Of a stretch of DNA of 64,000 nucleotides, positions 46,484 to 59,362 are shown in pieces. Every line of letters begins with the position of its first letter. Position 1 is the first letter of the stretch. Both the position numbers and the translations under genes were made by a program. The stretch spans positions 47,590,497 through 47,654,496 of the forward strand of contig JALGQZ010000002.1 of the NCBI GenBank assembly GCA_023105745.1, written 5' to 3'. This stretch comes from Austropuccinia psidii (Eukaryota; Basidiomycota; Pucciniomycetes; Pucciniales; Sphaerophragmiaceae). The notes beneath the pieces are model-generated. The model worked only from the letters and a program-made list of their open reading frames with translations, did not search any database and was not told the origin of the DNA.

Positions 46484-49400
46484 AGTTATTCAATAATACT
46501 AAACAATATTTTGTTGGTTTATTTGAATATTCTAGGCGTAAAGGTTCCTTCCATAATAATACTAAAAACAAGACTGAATATTCACCAGTTTTTCAATATT
46601 AATACAATACTAATAACAATTTTTTTCAATAATACTAAGCTACTGAGAAGTTCTAATGCTATTTTAGAAACAGATTTAATAATATTATTTGAGCTAGCTT
46701 GCTATCTGAGAAAGGGTTTTGATCTTGGAACATGGGAACAGGGTTCATGATAATTAGAAAATGAGGTAGCGAGGACCTTGTTTTATATATTTTGGGCTTC
46801 CATAGAGCTTTCTAAAATGAAAAGAAAACAGAAATATCAGTAGTGAGAGAATTTTTCTAGTTATTATTATGGTTTTTTTAAGAAATTCACACCTTCACCC
46901 AGGCTCTGATCCATCATGTGCAAGTAAAATTTTGGGTGTTTCCCTGGAGTTATTTTGATTCTGACAATTGGGATGATGTTTTTTGACTTTTTTCCAGATT
47001 TAGGAGAAAATTTTTCTAATGGTTATTTTATAATAAATTTCAAATGATTTGATTGAGATAATGTTTTGTTTAAAATTTCTTCTTATGAAGAAATTGGGGA
47101 AAATACAGATTCTATTGTGTTCACTGAATTTCAATTGGGAAAAGGTTTTGGAAAGGATTCTTTTGTTACTGTTCCTGTTTGTTAATTACTGATTTATTTA
47201 TGAATACAGATACTTGATACAAGTCTCCTGATGTTTTTACTTTAGGGTAGTGTAACTTTGTATGATACTTGAATTATCTTTGTGAAGAATGATAAAATTT
47301 GTTGTATTTTATTAGTACTAGGTCAGTATTTTGATGGGAAAAGAGAGTATTATTTCCTTGAATATACTTGAGAAATTTGTTTCAATTGAATCAAAATGAG
47401 GAAAGTATAGCTCTGAGGATATTCTTATTATTAATATAGTTGAACTTAATGTATTTGCTATAAGATTTATAATTCCTTTTCTTATGATAAAATGAACTGG
47501 GGAAATGGTGTAACCTTGTAATTATTAAATGTTTCTATCATATCTAAGGAATTTCATTTTATGCAGTACTTCTTGGTATTCTTCATTATAAACTATGTCC
47601 TCAAAGGCTTTCATATATTAATGTTGTTAGCAATGTATGAATAAGGAAAAAATGAATTAGTTATTTATTTATTTAAGCTTAATTTTTTTTCCATATCATC
47701 TTCTCTTGATTTGTATAGCTTAAGATATATCTATACTACATTAAAGGTGGTATCTTGTATCTTCTTATGTTGAACTTTAAATTTTGAAATGAAAGGCTAT
47801 AAGCTTACTATCTGTATGATTAGATTTCCAGTTTTAATTCCTTGTAGCTGTAAAGCATGTAATTCCATCTGTATCTTCTCCCTATCATTGGCATTTTGAA
47901 TTTCTGTTTCCTCTTTTAACTATTTTTTCTGCATATATTTTAGTTGTGATTTGTAAATATATTGTGTGTAAGAGTATTTATAAACCCTCAATATCCAGCT
48001 TAATTGGATAAATTGTTATTTTTTATTCCATGAAATTATTTCTCTTGACTCTTCCAAAATATTTTCCAACATTGTTAAATATGCCAAAAATATTCTCAGT
48101 TTTCTGGAATTTCCAAAATATTTCCAATTATTCCTTAATATTTTAGAGAAAAACTCTTTTAGAAATATTTTCTGTGGTATCTCTCCGATTTGTCTTAAGC
48201 CAGTTTTCAGCATGTGACTCTATAAAGTGCCATAGAATGAAATTCACATACCATTAAATGGAATTCACCTCAAAACCTGATTAATACAATCACCGAGAAG
48301 TCAAAGGTCATAAGTCTATAGGCTTATGGAGGGAAATATTAAATTAAAATGGATAATACTCTTATACAGTTTGGAGAAGAATTGGCCAAGGTATATAGCC
48401 CTTTAACCTCTGATGAGTATCTGTGAATAAATAATCTTATTTTCATTTCTAATAAAGGCTTTGAATATTCAATGAAAGCTCCAAAAAAAAATATTTTAAT
48501 TGGGACTCTCTGTTATGGCCTTTTGAATAACATAATTAATTTTGAAGTGGCAGACCTATTTTAGAGAATAGAATTCTTTTACCTTGACATAAAAGAAACT
48601 CTTTCAGAAATAAATCAGGGCCTGTACAAATAGAGCACCTAACTTGAGCTACGTAAAATTATCTTATTTCCAAACCCTGTAGAAAAATATTCGCTCAAAA
48701 ATTTTGAAGACAAAATAAAGGTTTCAGAAAAATAGTTTTCAAAAGAAACCCTTTTATCTTTTCCATAATTACATATGAAGGTGTTTAAAATTATATCAAA
48801 TTGTAGAGCTAAAAAAGCGATATAATACTGTATTATTGAGATTATTATATCTTCAAAAATCCTTGAGATATATGGCTTTTAATATTATGAAGCCATATGC
48901 TGATGTAAAAAAATACATAAAAAAATTCAATCCCTTATAGCCCCTGGAAGCTTTGAGAAGAAAAAACATGAAGCATACCAGATTTAAATTTAAGGAGTTC
49001 CGTTCAATTACGTATCATTATATAATTGATATCTCCAAAGATGACCGAGATATCTGTATTGGAATTTTTTCAATAATTGTCTTTACTAGACCTATACCAT
49101 CTGCTACTGGGTTTATAGCTACAATATTGGTGCTTTAAGGTTCAACCCAACCCAGAATGAATTATATTAGTGATAGTAAGACTATTTAAATGAAATCATA
49201 GTTCTTAGGTGGCTTGAAAAACTTCTTTATTTTTCACTTATAGAACATGATGGAAATTTGAAGACCCTCGATTTTTTCAATAGGGATGAAGGAAGGCCTT
49301 TCCTCACTGTGAAAGGCCCCTTTTTCATTATTATTAGCATTTTAAGGTGGTAAAACTGTCTTTCAGAAGTAGTAGTCTTATGAAATATTTTCTATGACAT

Positions 49401-51949
49401 GAGTGATAATTATTGTAGCAGACTTAATTTTTAATGATAATTAAACTCTTCAACAAGGGCTCTCAACGGATTCATCAACAATATCTATGGATAGTAGAGC
49501 CCATATAGTTTTATTTGAATGTTTTTTCAAATGCCAAAGTCATAGTGATAGCTCTGATTTGGTATCTTTAAATACTCACATTTTCACCAGTCACATGGGC
49601 AATTTGTAGGTAATTATTCCCTCAAATTCAACTCAGATAGCCAATTTAGTAATTTTGAGTCCATAAGTTCTATTGTATGTATAGGTATACATTTTTTTAT
49701 AACTTTATCTAATATTCTCCAAACCATTTTTCCTACTGAGTGACTTCAAAATATGACTAGAGCTCAATTTTTCCATAAAATATACTAGTTCTAGGAACAA
49801 TTCCTGGAGGTTAATCACAGGAAAATAGATCCCCGAAATTGAAGATTAAGGATCAAACTGCTTAATATCAGAAATTTTTTATTTCTGGGTATCGCAGAAA
49901 GAATATAAATATAAATACTATAAGAGCATAAATAAGCTATGGATAAAATATTTATATTTTCAATAGATATATAAGAGAAACTTCCTAATCTATTTTATCT
50001 GTGATTATCTAATTGGTATAATAATTTTTTGTCGAAAATTGGTCTCATTTAAATCCTTCTGAAGTCCGGTCAAAGTGGTATTAGTTTGTATTATCTTTAA
50101 ACGAACTTAGAGTTGGCAATCCTTGGATCATAAATATGGACCGTATTCCTTTCTTACATATTTTACCCAGAAAATCTTCAAGAGAAAGCGAAAGGATTTT
50201 TAGAAAAAGAAGGGAAATTTTTAAAAGATCATTCATTGCTTACCTCAAATATTTCCCATATAAGAAAAGCCTTTTGAAGGATTAAGCTTTATAGAATACT
50301 CAAGACTTATTTGACATATATATGATATGGCTTGACTGTGGGAATGGAAAAAAAGATACTGTATATTTTTGGATATAAGATTTTCTATAAAATAAGGAGA
50401 AATTTTCCAAAAAAATACTATTCAATATATATAGTTTCTCATATATGAATAATACTTAAGTGAAGATATGATTAAGTCAATTAAGCTGAATATTCCTCCT
50501 CTTGATGTATATTTATCAATAAGCTCAATAGAATTATGTGATTGAAATATTTTGGATATTAATACTTATTAGATGCATTTAAAGAAAGACATTTTATTTA
50601 CTGTTCCCTGTTCAAATAAGGATTTTTAAATTTCTAACAGCTATCTATTGACAAAGAAAATATAATTGTATTGTAAAATCTTACTTGAAATAATTCATCT
50701 TCTTTTGACCTATATCCTTTTTCAATATTTATATGGATAAGATTCAATTTTTTTTCAGTTTAAATGATATATTTCGGTTATTTAACTCAAATGATTTCGT
50801 AAAAAGCTCAAATATATCATAAAAATCAATCCGAGATCAAATCTGGAGAATTATTTCTTTTGAAGTTTCTTAGCAAAAGAAGCTCAAATGCAGTAATAAA
50901 ACAATTGGGTCACACCCTATTATTTCAAAATATAATTCTTAAATAATTTCAGTTTAGAATATTTATACTCATGAATATAAGAGAAAATGAAATTTTAAGC
51001 TCAACAAATCTTTCACAAAATGATTTACTAAATTTCTTCTCTGAACTTCGTCATCAAAATATAGACAATTTAAATCTTCAAGAATTTAATTTATGATAAT
51101 AAAATTTTTTAGCTTCAATTATATATTTGGTTTGAAATAAAAGGAAATTTCAAGAAATCAAATTGAATATGATAGATGATAATATTATTAATCTTAATTA
51201 TAAATATACTTTTACATCCTTAAATGAAGCAAAAAAAAGCAAATAATATCTGTTTTTGTTTTTTCATCCAAAAAACACTTGTACAGTTTCATCCTTTGGG
51301 TCTTTTTGTCAAAAATCAACATAATTTAAAGATCAAGACAAAATGGTTAGCTATCTGTGTGTTAAGATTTTAGTTCTGTTTGAGAAAAATGCTTCTTGGA
51401 AAAAAATCAAAACACAAAGAAGGGCTTGAATTTGAATAAACAATTCAAAATATCAAATAATTCTGTGTAGATCAAAAAATGAGATTTTAATATATGGATG
51501 AAAGATAATTAGAATTTTTTATTTATAATTCTCATGAGTCCATTTTAATTTACCAAAAATATAACTATTCCTTTTGATTCCACATCAGTGTTGCTATCTT
51601 CTCTAAATAATTAGTAATTCTTAATTTTTTTAATCTTTGAATCAATTATCGATATTTTTCTGAATTACTTGATGAATCATTTCATTTTAATTTTTGATTT
51701 TATTTAATTTATTTATTGTTAAACTTTTATTCCTATTCCTTACAATAGTGAATGATTAATAATTATATATTTTCACTCTTTTATTTTATTTTCTTATGAA
51801 TTAAAAGTGAGGTTGCATTTTTTTACTTTAGTTTTAATTTTTATATTATTGAGAATTATATTTACGGCTTAATCCCTGATATTTATTTGTTTGAAGGTCC
51901 TATAAGCCCATAGCTACTCTTTAACAGTATTTTTATGTGTTGGAAAGAA
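46484..51949. other. AT-rich, ORF-poor stretch
   Basis: No supported gene. 46900-47650 shows a mild excess of G over C on the + strand. The frame at 48953-49138 has no motif. A minus-strand element interior could be expected just right of 46483, but I could not recognise one. Confidence 0.5.
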
Positions 51950-52045
51950 AAAGCGGCCACACAACCTATAGGAAAACTGCTGCAGTCACAATGTAATCCG
52001 TCTTTCAGTAGACAATGTTAGATATTCAAGGTAAAATTGTGACGT
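51950..52045. other. GC-richer patch with an 8-bp inverted repeat
   Basis: AGCGGCCACAC and CTGCTGCAGTCACAATG stand out in composition. GTCACAAT at 51985-51992 pairs with ATTGTGAC at 52036-52043. It may be the end of a younger insertion. No partner copy was found. Confidence 0.35.
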
Positions 52046-52850
52046 TGTACTTGTGGAATCTGGTTTACTTTTATTTAAGTAAAATTTACTCTTATTTTAT
52101 GTTAGTTAGCTCCAAAATCTATTAATATGTGATAAATTTGATCCTCAATATTTTTGAAATATTATTACTAATTAAATATGTATATTTCTTTCCTCACTAG
52201 ATCTTTCTTTTTTATTATATTTATTTTTTCTTTATTTTCTTTTTAAGCTTGAATTCGGTACTTATTAAATGGAATTCCATAATTAATAATCTGAATACAG
52301 GAGCTAAATAACTTATGAAGTGAGTATTCTGGCTAGGTTTTCTTCCATTCTAGGAAAATAAGTCTAGAGAACCTTCCATAAACAGATGGGCTACCTGAAA
52401 AAACATTCCTAGGTATATGTTATATAATGTTACGGAAATTGGTCTATACCCTTTTGAATATTTCCAACGCCTGGGTGAAAATTCATGTATTATGGAAGGT
52501 ATCTTGACAGTTCTTTCTTTTAACCTGATATAATGGTTTTAAAGATGACCAAATCATTTATTCCTCTTGACCTTCATTACATGGTATGTTTTACTTTCAG
52601 AAAGGGTTAAATTATTGTTGCTTATGTGTCCTATCAATAATATGTTTTGATTATATCTGCCACTCTCAACAAACTAGTCAAATAAGTCTACAATTTTCAG
52701 TGCAGATAAAAGCCACTTGAAAAATAGGAATTTCTTTGAGTCATTTTACTTTTCAAATGAGTTTATTAGAGAAAATAAAGTAGCACGAAACTGTTTTCTA
52801 ATAGTCAATCAGGAGCCCATCTCTTTTTAAAGTGACTTTTACTCACGTAG

Positions 52851-52897
52851 TCAGGTGAAGAATGGGAATTTTTGACTTTTATCCCATGCTTACCTGA
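52851..52897. repeat. Imperfect hairpin
   Basis: The left arm TCAGGTGAAGAATGGGA (52851-52867) pairs with the right arm TCCCATGCTTACCTGA (52882-52897) with one bulge and one mismatch, around a 14-base T-rich loop. The surrounding 52500-53090 is slightly less AT-rich but has no ORF. Confidence 0.5.
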
Positions 52898-55494
52898 GTG
52901 TTTTGCATTTTATGGGTAGGAGGAAGTGAAAAATGGAAATAAGATACAAGCATAAGCTGAAGCGGATCCAAAATTAATATAATTAAAATTTTTCAATTCC
53001 ACCCTCTTCTATTTCATCTTCCAGGTTGACCTTTGAGAAATTTACAGAGAGGCTAAAGCCTAACTCTCCAGTGCGCTGAAGGAGTAGATATAATAAAATC
53101 AACCTCACTTTATTGTGTAAAAGATTGATAGAGACAAAATCCTAAGTTCCCATTTCTTTAAATTAGATAATAGAATACTAAATAGCTTTATTCATCCCAA
53201 ATTATCAATTGATATTCAAATTAACTATATAATATATGAAGAAATCCAAGAACTACTGAAATGATATGTATGGGTACTTACTAAAGAGCTTACAAAATAT
53301 TCTATAATTCTGTTTTTAGTGATAATTTCAATAAAAAAACATGTGTTTTCCAGAAAATCTGAAAAGTGATTCTTTGGATTCCCCTAGTTTCTTTTTCCTC
53401 CTTTAGGCTGTGATATTTTAACAATGAACATAATATATATCTTGAGCTTCTTGGTGATTAGCTTGAAAGAAATTTCTTATTCAATATCTTTCAAAATTAA
53501 TAAATTTAAAACTTTGAGGGGATTTGAAATTCAATGTAATATCCAAGAAGGTTCAATAAAGGGGAAAATGGAACCAGAGAAATTTCTAAAAACAAATGTT
53601 GACTTTCATTTATTGATATATATTTATATCTTTTTAAAATAAAATAAAATTCCATAAGTTTCTGAAATAAAATATGTACATTCATCATTTTTTTCTTTTA
53701 AAACCAAATGTAAGGCTCATTATTAGAATAAAATTCCAGTAGAGAATAATTTATTCTTCAGAATAAAATGATAATGAAGATACTTATATGATAGATCAAT
53801 ATAGAATTAATATTAAGAAGTATAGCTGTTTTATTTTACCTAGAGCTATGTGTAACCAGCAATTAATTACATAAGTATCTCTATGATATAGCTTTTGGGT
53901 ACTTTTATGAACTGTTTTTTATTTCAGCTATACATGACTGTAATTATTCTCAAACGTTTCTTAATATCATACACAAAATTATGTTAAGTGGAATAAAAAA
54001 TCATATCAGTAGAGTTATCATAATCAAAATATAGCATAAAACCTATATAGCTTCAATAATCAGGCTTAAGTAAATATTTTAATGTTTACCTTTAAAGAAA
54101 AGATTACTATGGGAAAATAATTATTAAATAAAGCTTCAATTTAATTCATATTTGATATATAAGTTATATTTAGAAATGATAAATATTATTTCATATTTTC
54201 CTTTTGATAAATATTATGAGAGGGTTTATAATAATCATTAAGTATAGAGGAGTAACTTCTGATGTAAAGATCTTATATAGGATAGAGGTTCTCCTTAATA
54301 TTTATTTTTAGATTTTATGGGGTATTTACTGATAGAGCTTCTACTTAACAAAAATATCTCTTCCATAATTTATAATGAGTAGATATAACCTTTCAAGTTT
54401 TAATATCAGTGATATCTCGTAAAAAAACATATTTCAGCATTCATCAATTTTTGAGCAATTATATTTGTGCTCTAAAAGGCTCCCAATCAAGAATTTAAAG
54501 ATCTTATAGCAGATATATTCATATTCATTGAGTTGAACATTTACTCATTAACTAAACTGTAATTTAGATTTTGATTATTTATCTCATGATAAGAGGTTTT
54601 CTTCATAGTTTGGTAATCTTAATATATTTAAAAATGACTCATATTAATAAATAGTCCATTAATTATCTATTATTAAAATTTTTTAAGTGCTTGATTCATG
54701 AGGCATAAAATATGTCAGTTCTATCAATTTTTCTTATATGATGATCTAGAGAATCCTTCAAAGAATAACACAAAATTCAAGAATAGCTATTCATAACTAT
54801 TTTTAATCCTTGTTATTATTGTCAGGGTTTACGGAATAGGAGAATATTAATGAAATAAATAAGCTAAATAGAAGCTGTTAACCTAAATATATGTGATATA
54901 CTAGTAGTAATGTTAAAATAAAAAGGCTTCGTCCCTAAGGTATATGTGGGCTGTTATTATTTATTCTTCTACCTAGATAGCTTCATCTTTTCAAGAATAG
55001 ATGAAAACCCTCAAAAGTATTGAATTCTATATTTAATGTTTATTAGATTAATTCGAATTATTAATAGTTTCCTAACATATTCGAGACAGGGAAATAACTC
55101 TACCAGAAAATTAAAGAAGCATGTATATTAGAAATTCAATAGATATTATTTTCTTAATTAAATTGTTAAATATTACCTTTCTCAAAGCTCACACAGTCAA
55201 AGCTCTAATATGGAAGAGGATGATAATCCTTTTTATTAATATTAATGAGTCTATCAAGGATTAAGATGGTACAATAGTATTATAAATTGAATTTATCATT
55301 AATAGAAATATAATAGCTATTATAATATCCCCATTTTTTTTAAAAAAGTAGAAGATTAAAGAAAATTATTATTATTTATAGTTTTTTAATTAGTTTGATT
55401 TCACTATATTAATAAAATTCATAATAATTGTATTGAGATGAATTTTTCTTTTTAATTGATTTGTAGAGAAGGAACCTATACTCATCAAGTAACT
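52898..55494. other. AT-rich stretch, no supported gene
   Basis: The frame at 53424-53642 (72 codons, ATG start, hydrophobic N-terminus) is the only one of note. I treat it as chance. Confidence 0.5.
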
Positions 55495-55690
55495 ACCATT
55501 AGTAAAGTGGGTACACTAGACAGAAGGTGTAAAATTTGAAAAGAACCCTAGTCCTTTCTTATATTGAGCTTGTACCCTCCCCCTGAACTAGGTTGGACCC
55601 AGAATTTAATTACTTGTTGATGTTCCAGGTTATTCCAAGCCACTGAAATATTGCAGAATCTCCAAGAAACTTCTTCTTTCTAAATTTAAT
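55495..55690 (-). repeat. Family A repeat end, inverted copy
   Basis: AAGTGGGTACACTAGACAG..AGGTGTAAAATTTG matches the hairpin core at 32036-32066. The flank then follows the right arm of the 31035 element: GGTTGGACCC, TTCCAGG, AATATTGCAGAATCTCCAAG, ending TTTAATAGAATAAA. No left partner was found nearby. Confidence 0.55.
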
Positions 55691-56014
55691 AGAATAAAGT
55701 CAAATAATATTAAATGAAATTTCTGTCCGTTTCAATTTTCATCTTCATTAGAATAATATTTATCTTAAAGATTTTACTTGACACAAATACTCTCAATTAA
55801 AACACTTCTACTTTTCTTTTTAAGGAAATAATAACACAAATCCAGTTTCCAAAGTCATCAAATCCTTTCTCTTACTTGGCTGGATTTTTTTTCTTCATAG
55901 AAATACTACTTATTATTTATTTGGAAGATTGTTTACAAACCAATGTGTTTTCAATGAAAGCCATACATTGAAAAAACTGAGTGATTTGAGCGATTTTTAA
56001 ATCTTATGTAAGCT

Positions 56015-56041
56015 AAAAATGAAAAATGAAAAATGAAAAAT
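56015..56041 (+). repeat. Short tandem repeat (AAAAATG)
   Basis: Three perfect copies of AAAAATG followed by AAAAAT. Confidence 0.8.
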
Positions 56042-56279
56042 ATTTATCCTCGAAGGAACTTCTTTCCTAAAGAAAAAAAATACAAAATGTATATCTTTTA
56101 TTATTCATTGGTTAGGATTTTTTAGTTTCATTACTGTTTTTATTTTTTATTCTATAATTATTTGTTTATTTTATGAAGCTCATCAGTTTTTTTATTATTT
56201 TCAATCTCATATCTACTTTTTAAAGAGAAAAAAATTCTTTACTATGTATTTTTTAAAAAAAAAAATTTGCATCAAAATG

Positions 56280-56510
56280 TTAGTAGGAGGCACTGTGCAA
56301 TACAGCATGTGTTACTGGAAAAAAGCTGAAATTTGTAAAAAAATCACAATTTAAGGAGTTTAGGATCACACTACTGTCAGATTGTTGAAAATTCAGATGA
56401 TTTCCAGTAGCAGGTGTTATAAAATTTTTCAGGTAAAACTTTCAATTATCATCAACAATATTACAGTAGCAGGCCTTATGGGGCTACTACTGCAATTTCA
56501 AAGAAAAGTT
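56280..56510 (+). repeat. Family C repeat, second good copy
   Basis: CACTACTGTCAGATTGTTGA near 56371, TCAACAATATTACAGTAGC near 56451 and GGGGCTACTACTGCAATTTC near 56479 match the 33590-33795 copy in order. It lacks the perfect central palindrome. Confidence 0.5.
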
Positions 56511-59280
56511 AAATATTAAAATCAATTGGAGTAATTCAAAAATGAAGAATTTTAAATAAAATTTCATATAAATTGGGAAAAAAAACCTGAAAAAACAAAG
56601 ATTAACGTTAGTTCTACTGGAATTTTCACAGTGTAATGACAAAAAAACCTTTATTAATAGTTATAAAAAGAGAAAAAGGCCAGTTTTGACAAATATTCTT
56701 AGAATTCATTTTCTTAATTTTTTCTTATCTTTTAACTTGACCTCTTTGTGAAAAATAATTAACTAATTCCTTTTGAGTTTCCTGTTTTTGGTTTTATTAC
56801 TCATAAATAAACAAAATAAATTACTTAGTTAATCAAGAAAACATGTTGAAGATTATTATAGGAGATTTCTGAATTGAATATACTACTGATAATTTTAATT
56901 AAAGAGCTCAATATTCTGTTTTATTTTGAGAAATGAATACAAATTCACTCAGCCTTTGAGATCTATTTAAGCATATTACTCAGATAATTTAGTAAATTTA
57001 TTCCAAAAATCTTTATCCAGCTTTAATATCATTCACATAACTTCAACCTGAAAATTGACTCTATCATTTTACTTTAAAAAGTATTAGCTTTTTTTGGGTT
57101 TTAAAAATGAGACTTTTTTAAAATTAAATCAAAATTTCATTTATTGATGAATATCATTGAGGATTTAACTGAACAATGAGACCAATTTATGAACAAAAAC
57201 TCCATTTTTGGGCTTTAGAGTTTCTGGTATGAAAACCTTAATTCACATTGAAGAAAAGCTGAACATATGTAAATGCCTTGCGAAATTTTCAATAATTGAA
57301 TGGAAATATTGGAAGAGTGATTGAAACTTTTTTCGGACCTCGTTTGGAACGTCTCTAAAGTGAAATATGTTTCACTTCAAGTGTACTTATGAAAAATCTC
57401 CAGCTTACTTCTGTGTCCACTCTTTTAAAAATATCACTTCATTAAATATTTTAAGCTCCTTTTTCAAGATAAATACCAAAAAGACAAAAAATAATTCTTC
57501 AAATCTTCTATCTGAAAGACGTTTACAAGATATCAAGAAACTTCAAATCATAAATATCTCATCATCCTCACTTGACTCTCTTTTATGTTTATGCATTTAT
57601 CAATGTAAATTGAATATCAGGAAATTCTAATAATATCTTTAAATACACTTCGAGAAAGACATTTAACAAAGAAATTTCTTCATTAAAGTTATATTTTCGT
57701 AATATCACAATTGATTTCAGCAATTAGATGAATTGTTTAGTTCTACAGAAATGATCAGTTTCTTCTTTGCAATAGCTATCTGCTATGTAGATTAATATAC
57801 ATTGAATTTTTAAGAAGAGTACACAAAGGCATCCCCAATTAGTTTGAGAAAAATTTAAGTTAGAGAAATTCTCAAATAATTTCCACACCTAGTTTTTATA
57901 TTTCAAGTTTTTCATTATTTAGAATTGATAAAATCACAAAATTATTTTGCAATAGTTGAGTTACCCACCAATTCAATGTAGATTCCATTTTCAAAAAATT
58001 GAAAATGGAGCTCTCAATACATTTTAATAATTTTAAAAGGGATTCTAAAGCAATTAACTGAAAAAAATAGGACATAATGGCTATAAGATATAACCAAAAT
58101 ACTCCAAAAATGAATAAAATAGCAAGCGATCTCAATGAAATTTTTTCAATGATTGAATAACTGATAGGAATCATTTTTACCTCCTTTTAAATTTTGAACA
58201 TCTATTTTCATTTACTCTATATAATATATATAGATATTATTTGGTGAAGCTATATTCCACTCATTGATATGGATTCCCTCTAATATTTGTGAAATAAGAA
58301 CTGACAAGATCAATTATTTTTAGAAAGCTCATCTTAGCTTTTCCAATTCTCAAATAACACACTAAATAAAGAATTTTAATTCAGGATTAATAATTTTTTC
58401 AACAGGGATATATTATTCTTAAGAAAGAAAAATATTTCATGGACGCAAAAATAAAAGAACCCGATATTTTAGCTTCTTATGAGAATCAAATATGAAATTA
58501 TTAATCCATATTTTTTCTATGAAGATTTAAATTATTAATAATTAAAACCTTGGTATTATATAATGAAAAAGGAGCCATTAGAAAATTAAAAACAAAAATT
58601 TTATTTGAAAGATCAGTATATCCTGGCAATAAGTAGAAATACCTCCTCTAAAGCAGTTTATCGTCTGGAATACTACTTATTCTCACCCACTTTATACAAC
58701 ATCTTGTTGATCCTCTCCTAAAAACGAATTTTAGTCGTTATTATCGCGTATTTTTTCAATATGAAATCAAACACTTAATTGAATCAGGGAAGAAAATAAT
58801 TAATATAATTTCTCACACAATACAGATTTTCTTGAGATAAAATAGCTTGATAATAGGGTATCTCTTTTTTAGTATATATATTTGGAGAATATCCTTGAGT
58901 TCTTGAGTAATTTTTTGATTCATAAAAGGTTCTTTACAAATTATTGGGTCCCAGGGTCAATATCATTTATCTATAGAATCAAATGAAGTAATTGTAGAGA
59001 AATTAATAAGTAAACTGTAATATTTGTGTAAAAATATATAAGAAAAAACTCAAATATTGAGTTTCTTGTTCATGAAATAATCTACAGTAAAAAAAGAATC
59101 AAAATAAATTCTTAATGAAAAGAATTAATCTTATCATGTATTGTTGAATTATTGATATTTGACAATTCTTAAAAAAAATTCATATTAAGCCAATTGAATT
59201 AAACCTTGCTTCCTTTCATATTATTCTTTAATTTCTTCCAAAAATTCTTTTTATAAATCTTATTTCCTCCCCATTTCCTA
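56511..59280. other. AT-rich stretch, no supported gene
   Basis: The frames at 57367-57630 (plus) and 57896-58174 (minus) start with ATG but show no motif. GTTTGGAACGTCTC near 57345 is a small CpG-bearing patch before the first. Confidence 0.5.
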
Positions 59281-59362
59281 CCTGAGCCCAATATATCTCC
59301 AATTTCAAATTTCAAATAGAAAACCTTTTGTCAGGTGTAGCCACTTTTCTCATGGAAAATCT
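59281..59362 (+). repeat. Family A repeat end, single copy
   Basis: TATCTCCAATTTCAAATTTC leads to TTTTGTCAGGTGTAGCCAC and TTTTCTCATGGAAAAT. The left half of the hairpin is eroded. No inverted partner is clear, though GATTGGCTA..ACACCTGA near 63697-63720 could be a remnant. Confidence 0.5.

Noticed and set aside
46367..46750. 127-codon frame, the longest in the right half of the window
   Set aside because: It starts inside an inverted LTR copy and crosses its edge at 46483. The sequence has no domain.
53424..53642. 72-codon ATG frame resembling a small secreted protein
   Set aside because: No cysteine pattern or domain, composition typical of AT-rich chance frames, and an overlapping frame of similar length on the other strand.
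57367..57630. 87-codon Ser/Lys-rich frame
   Set aside because: No recognised motif, no supporting neighbour or intron pattern. Kept only as a faint possibility.
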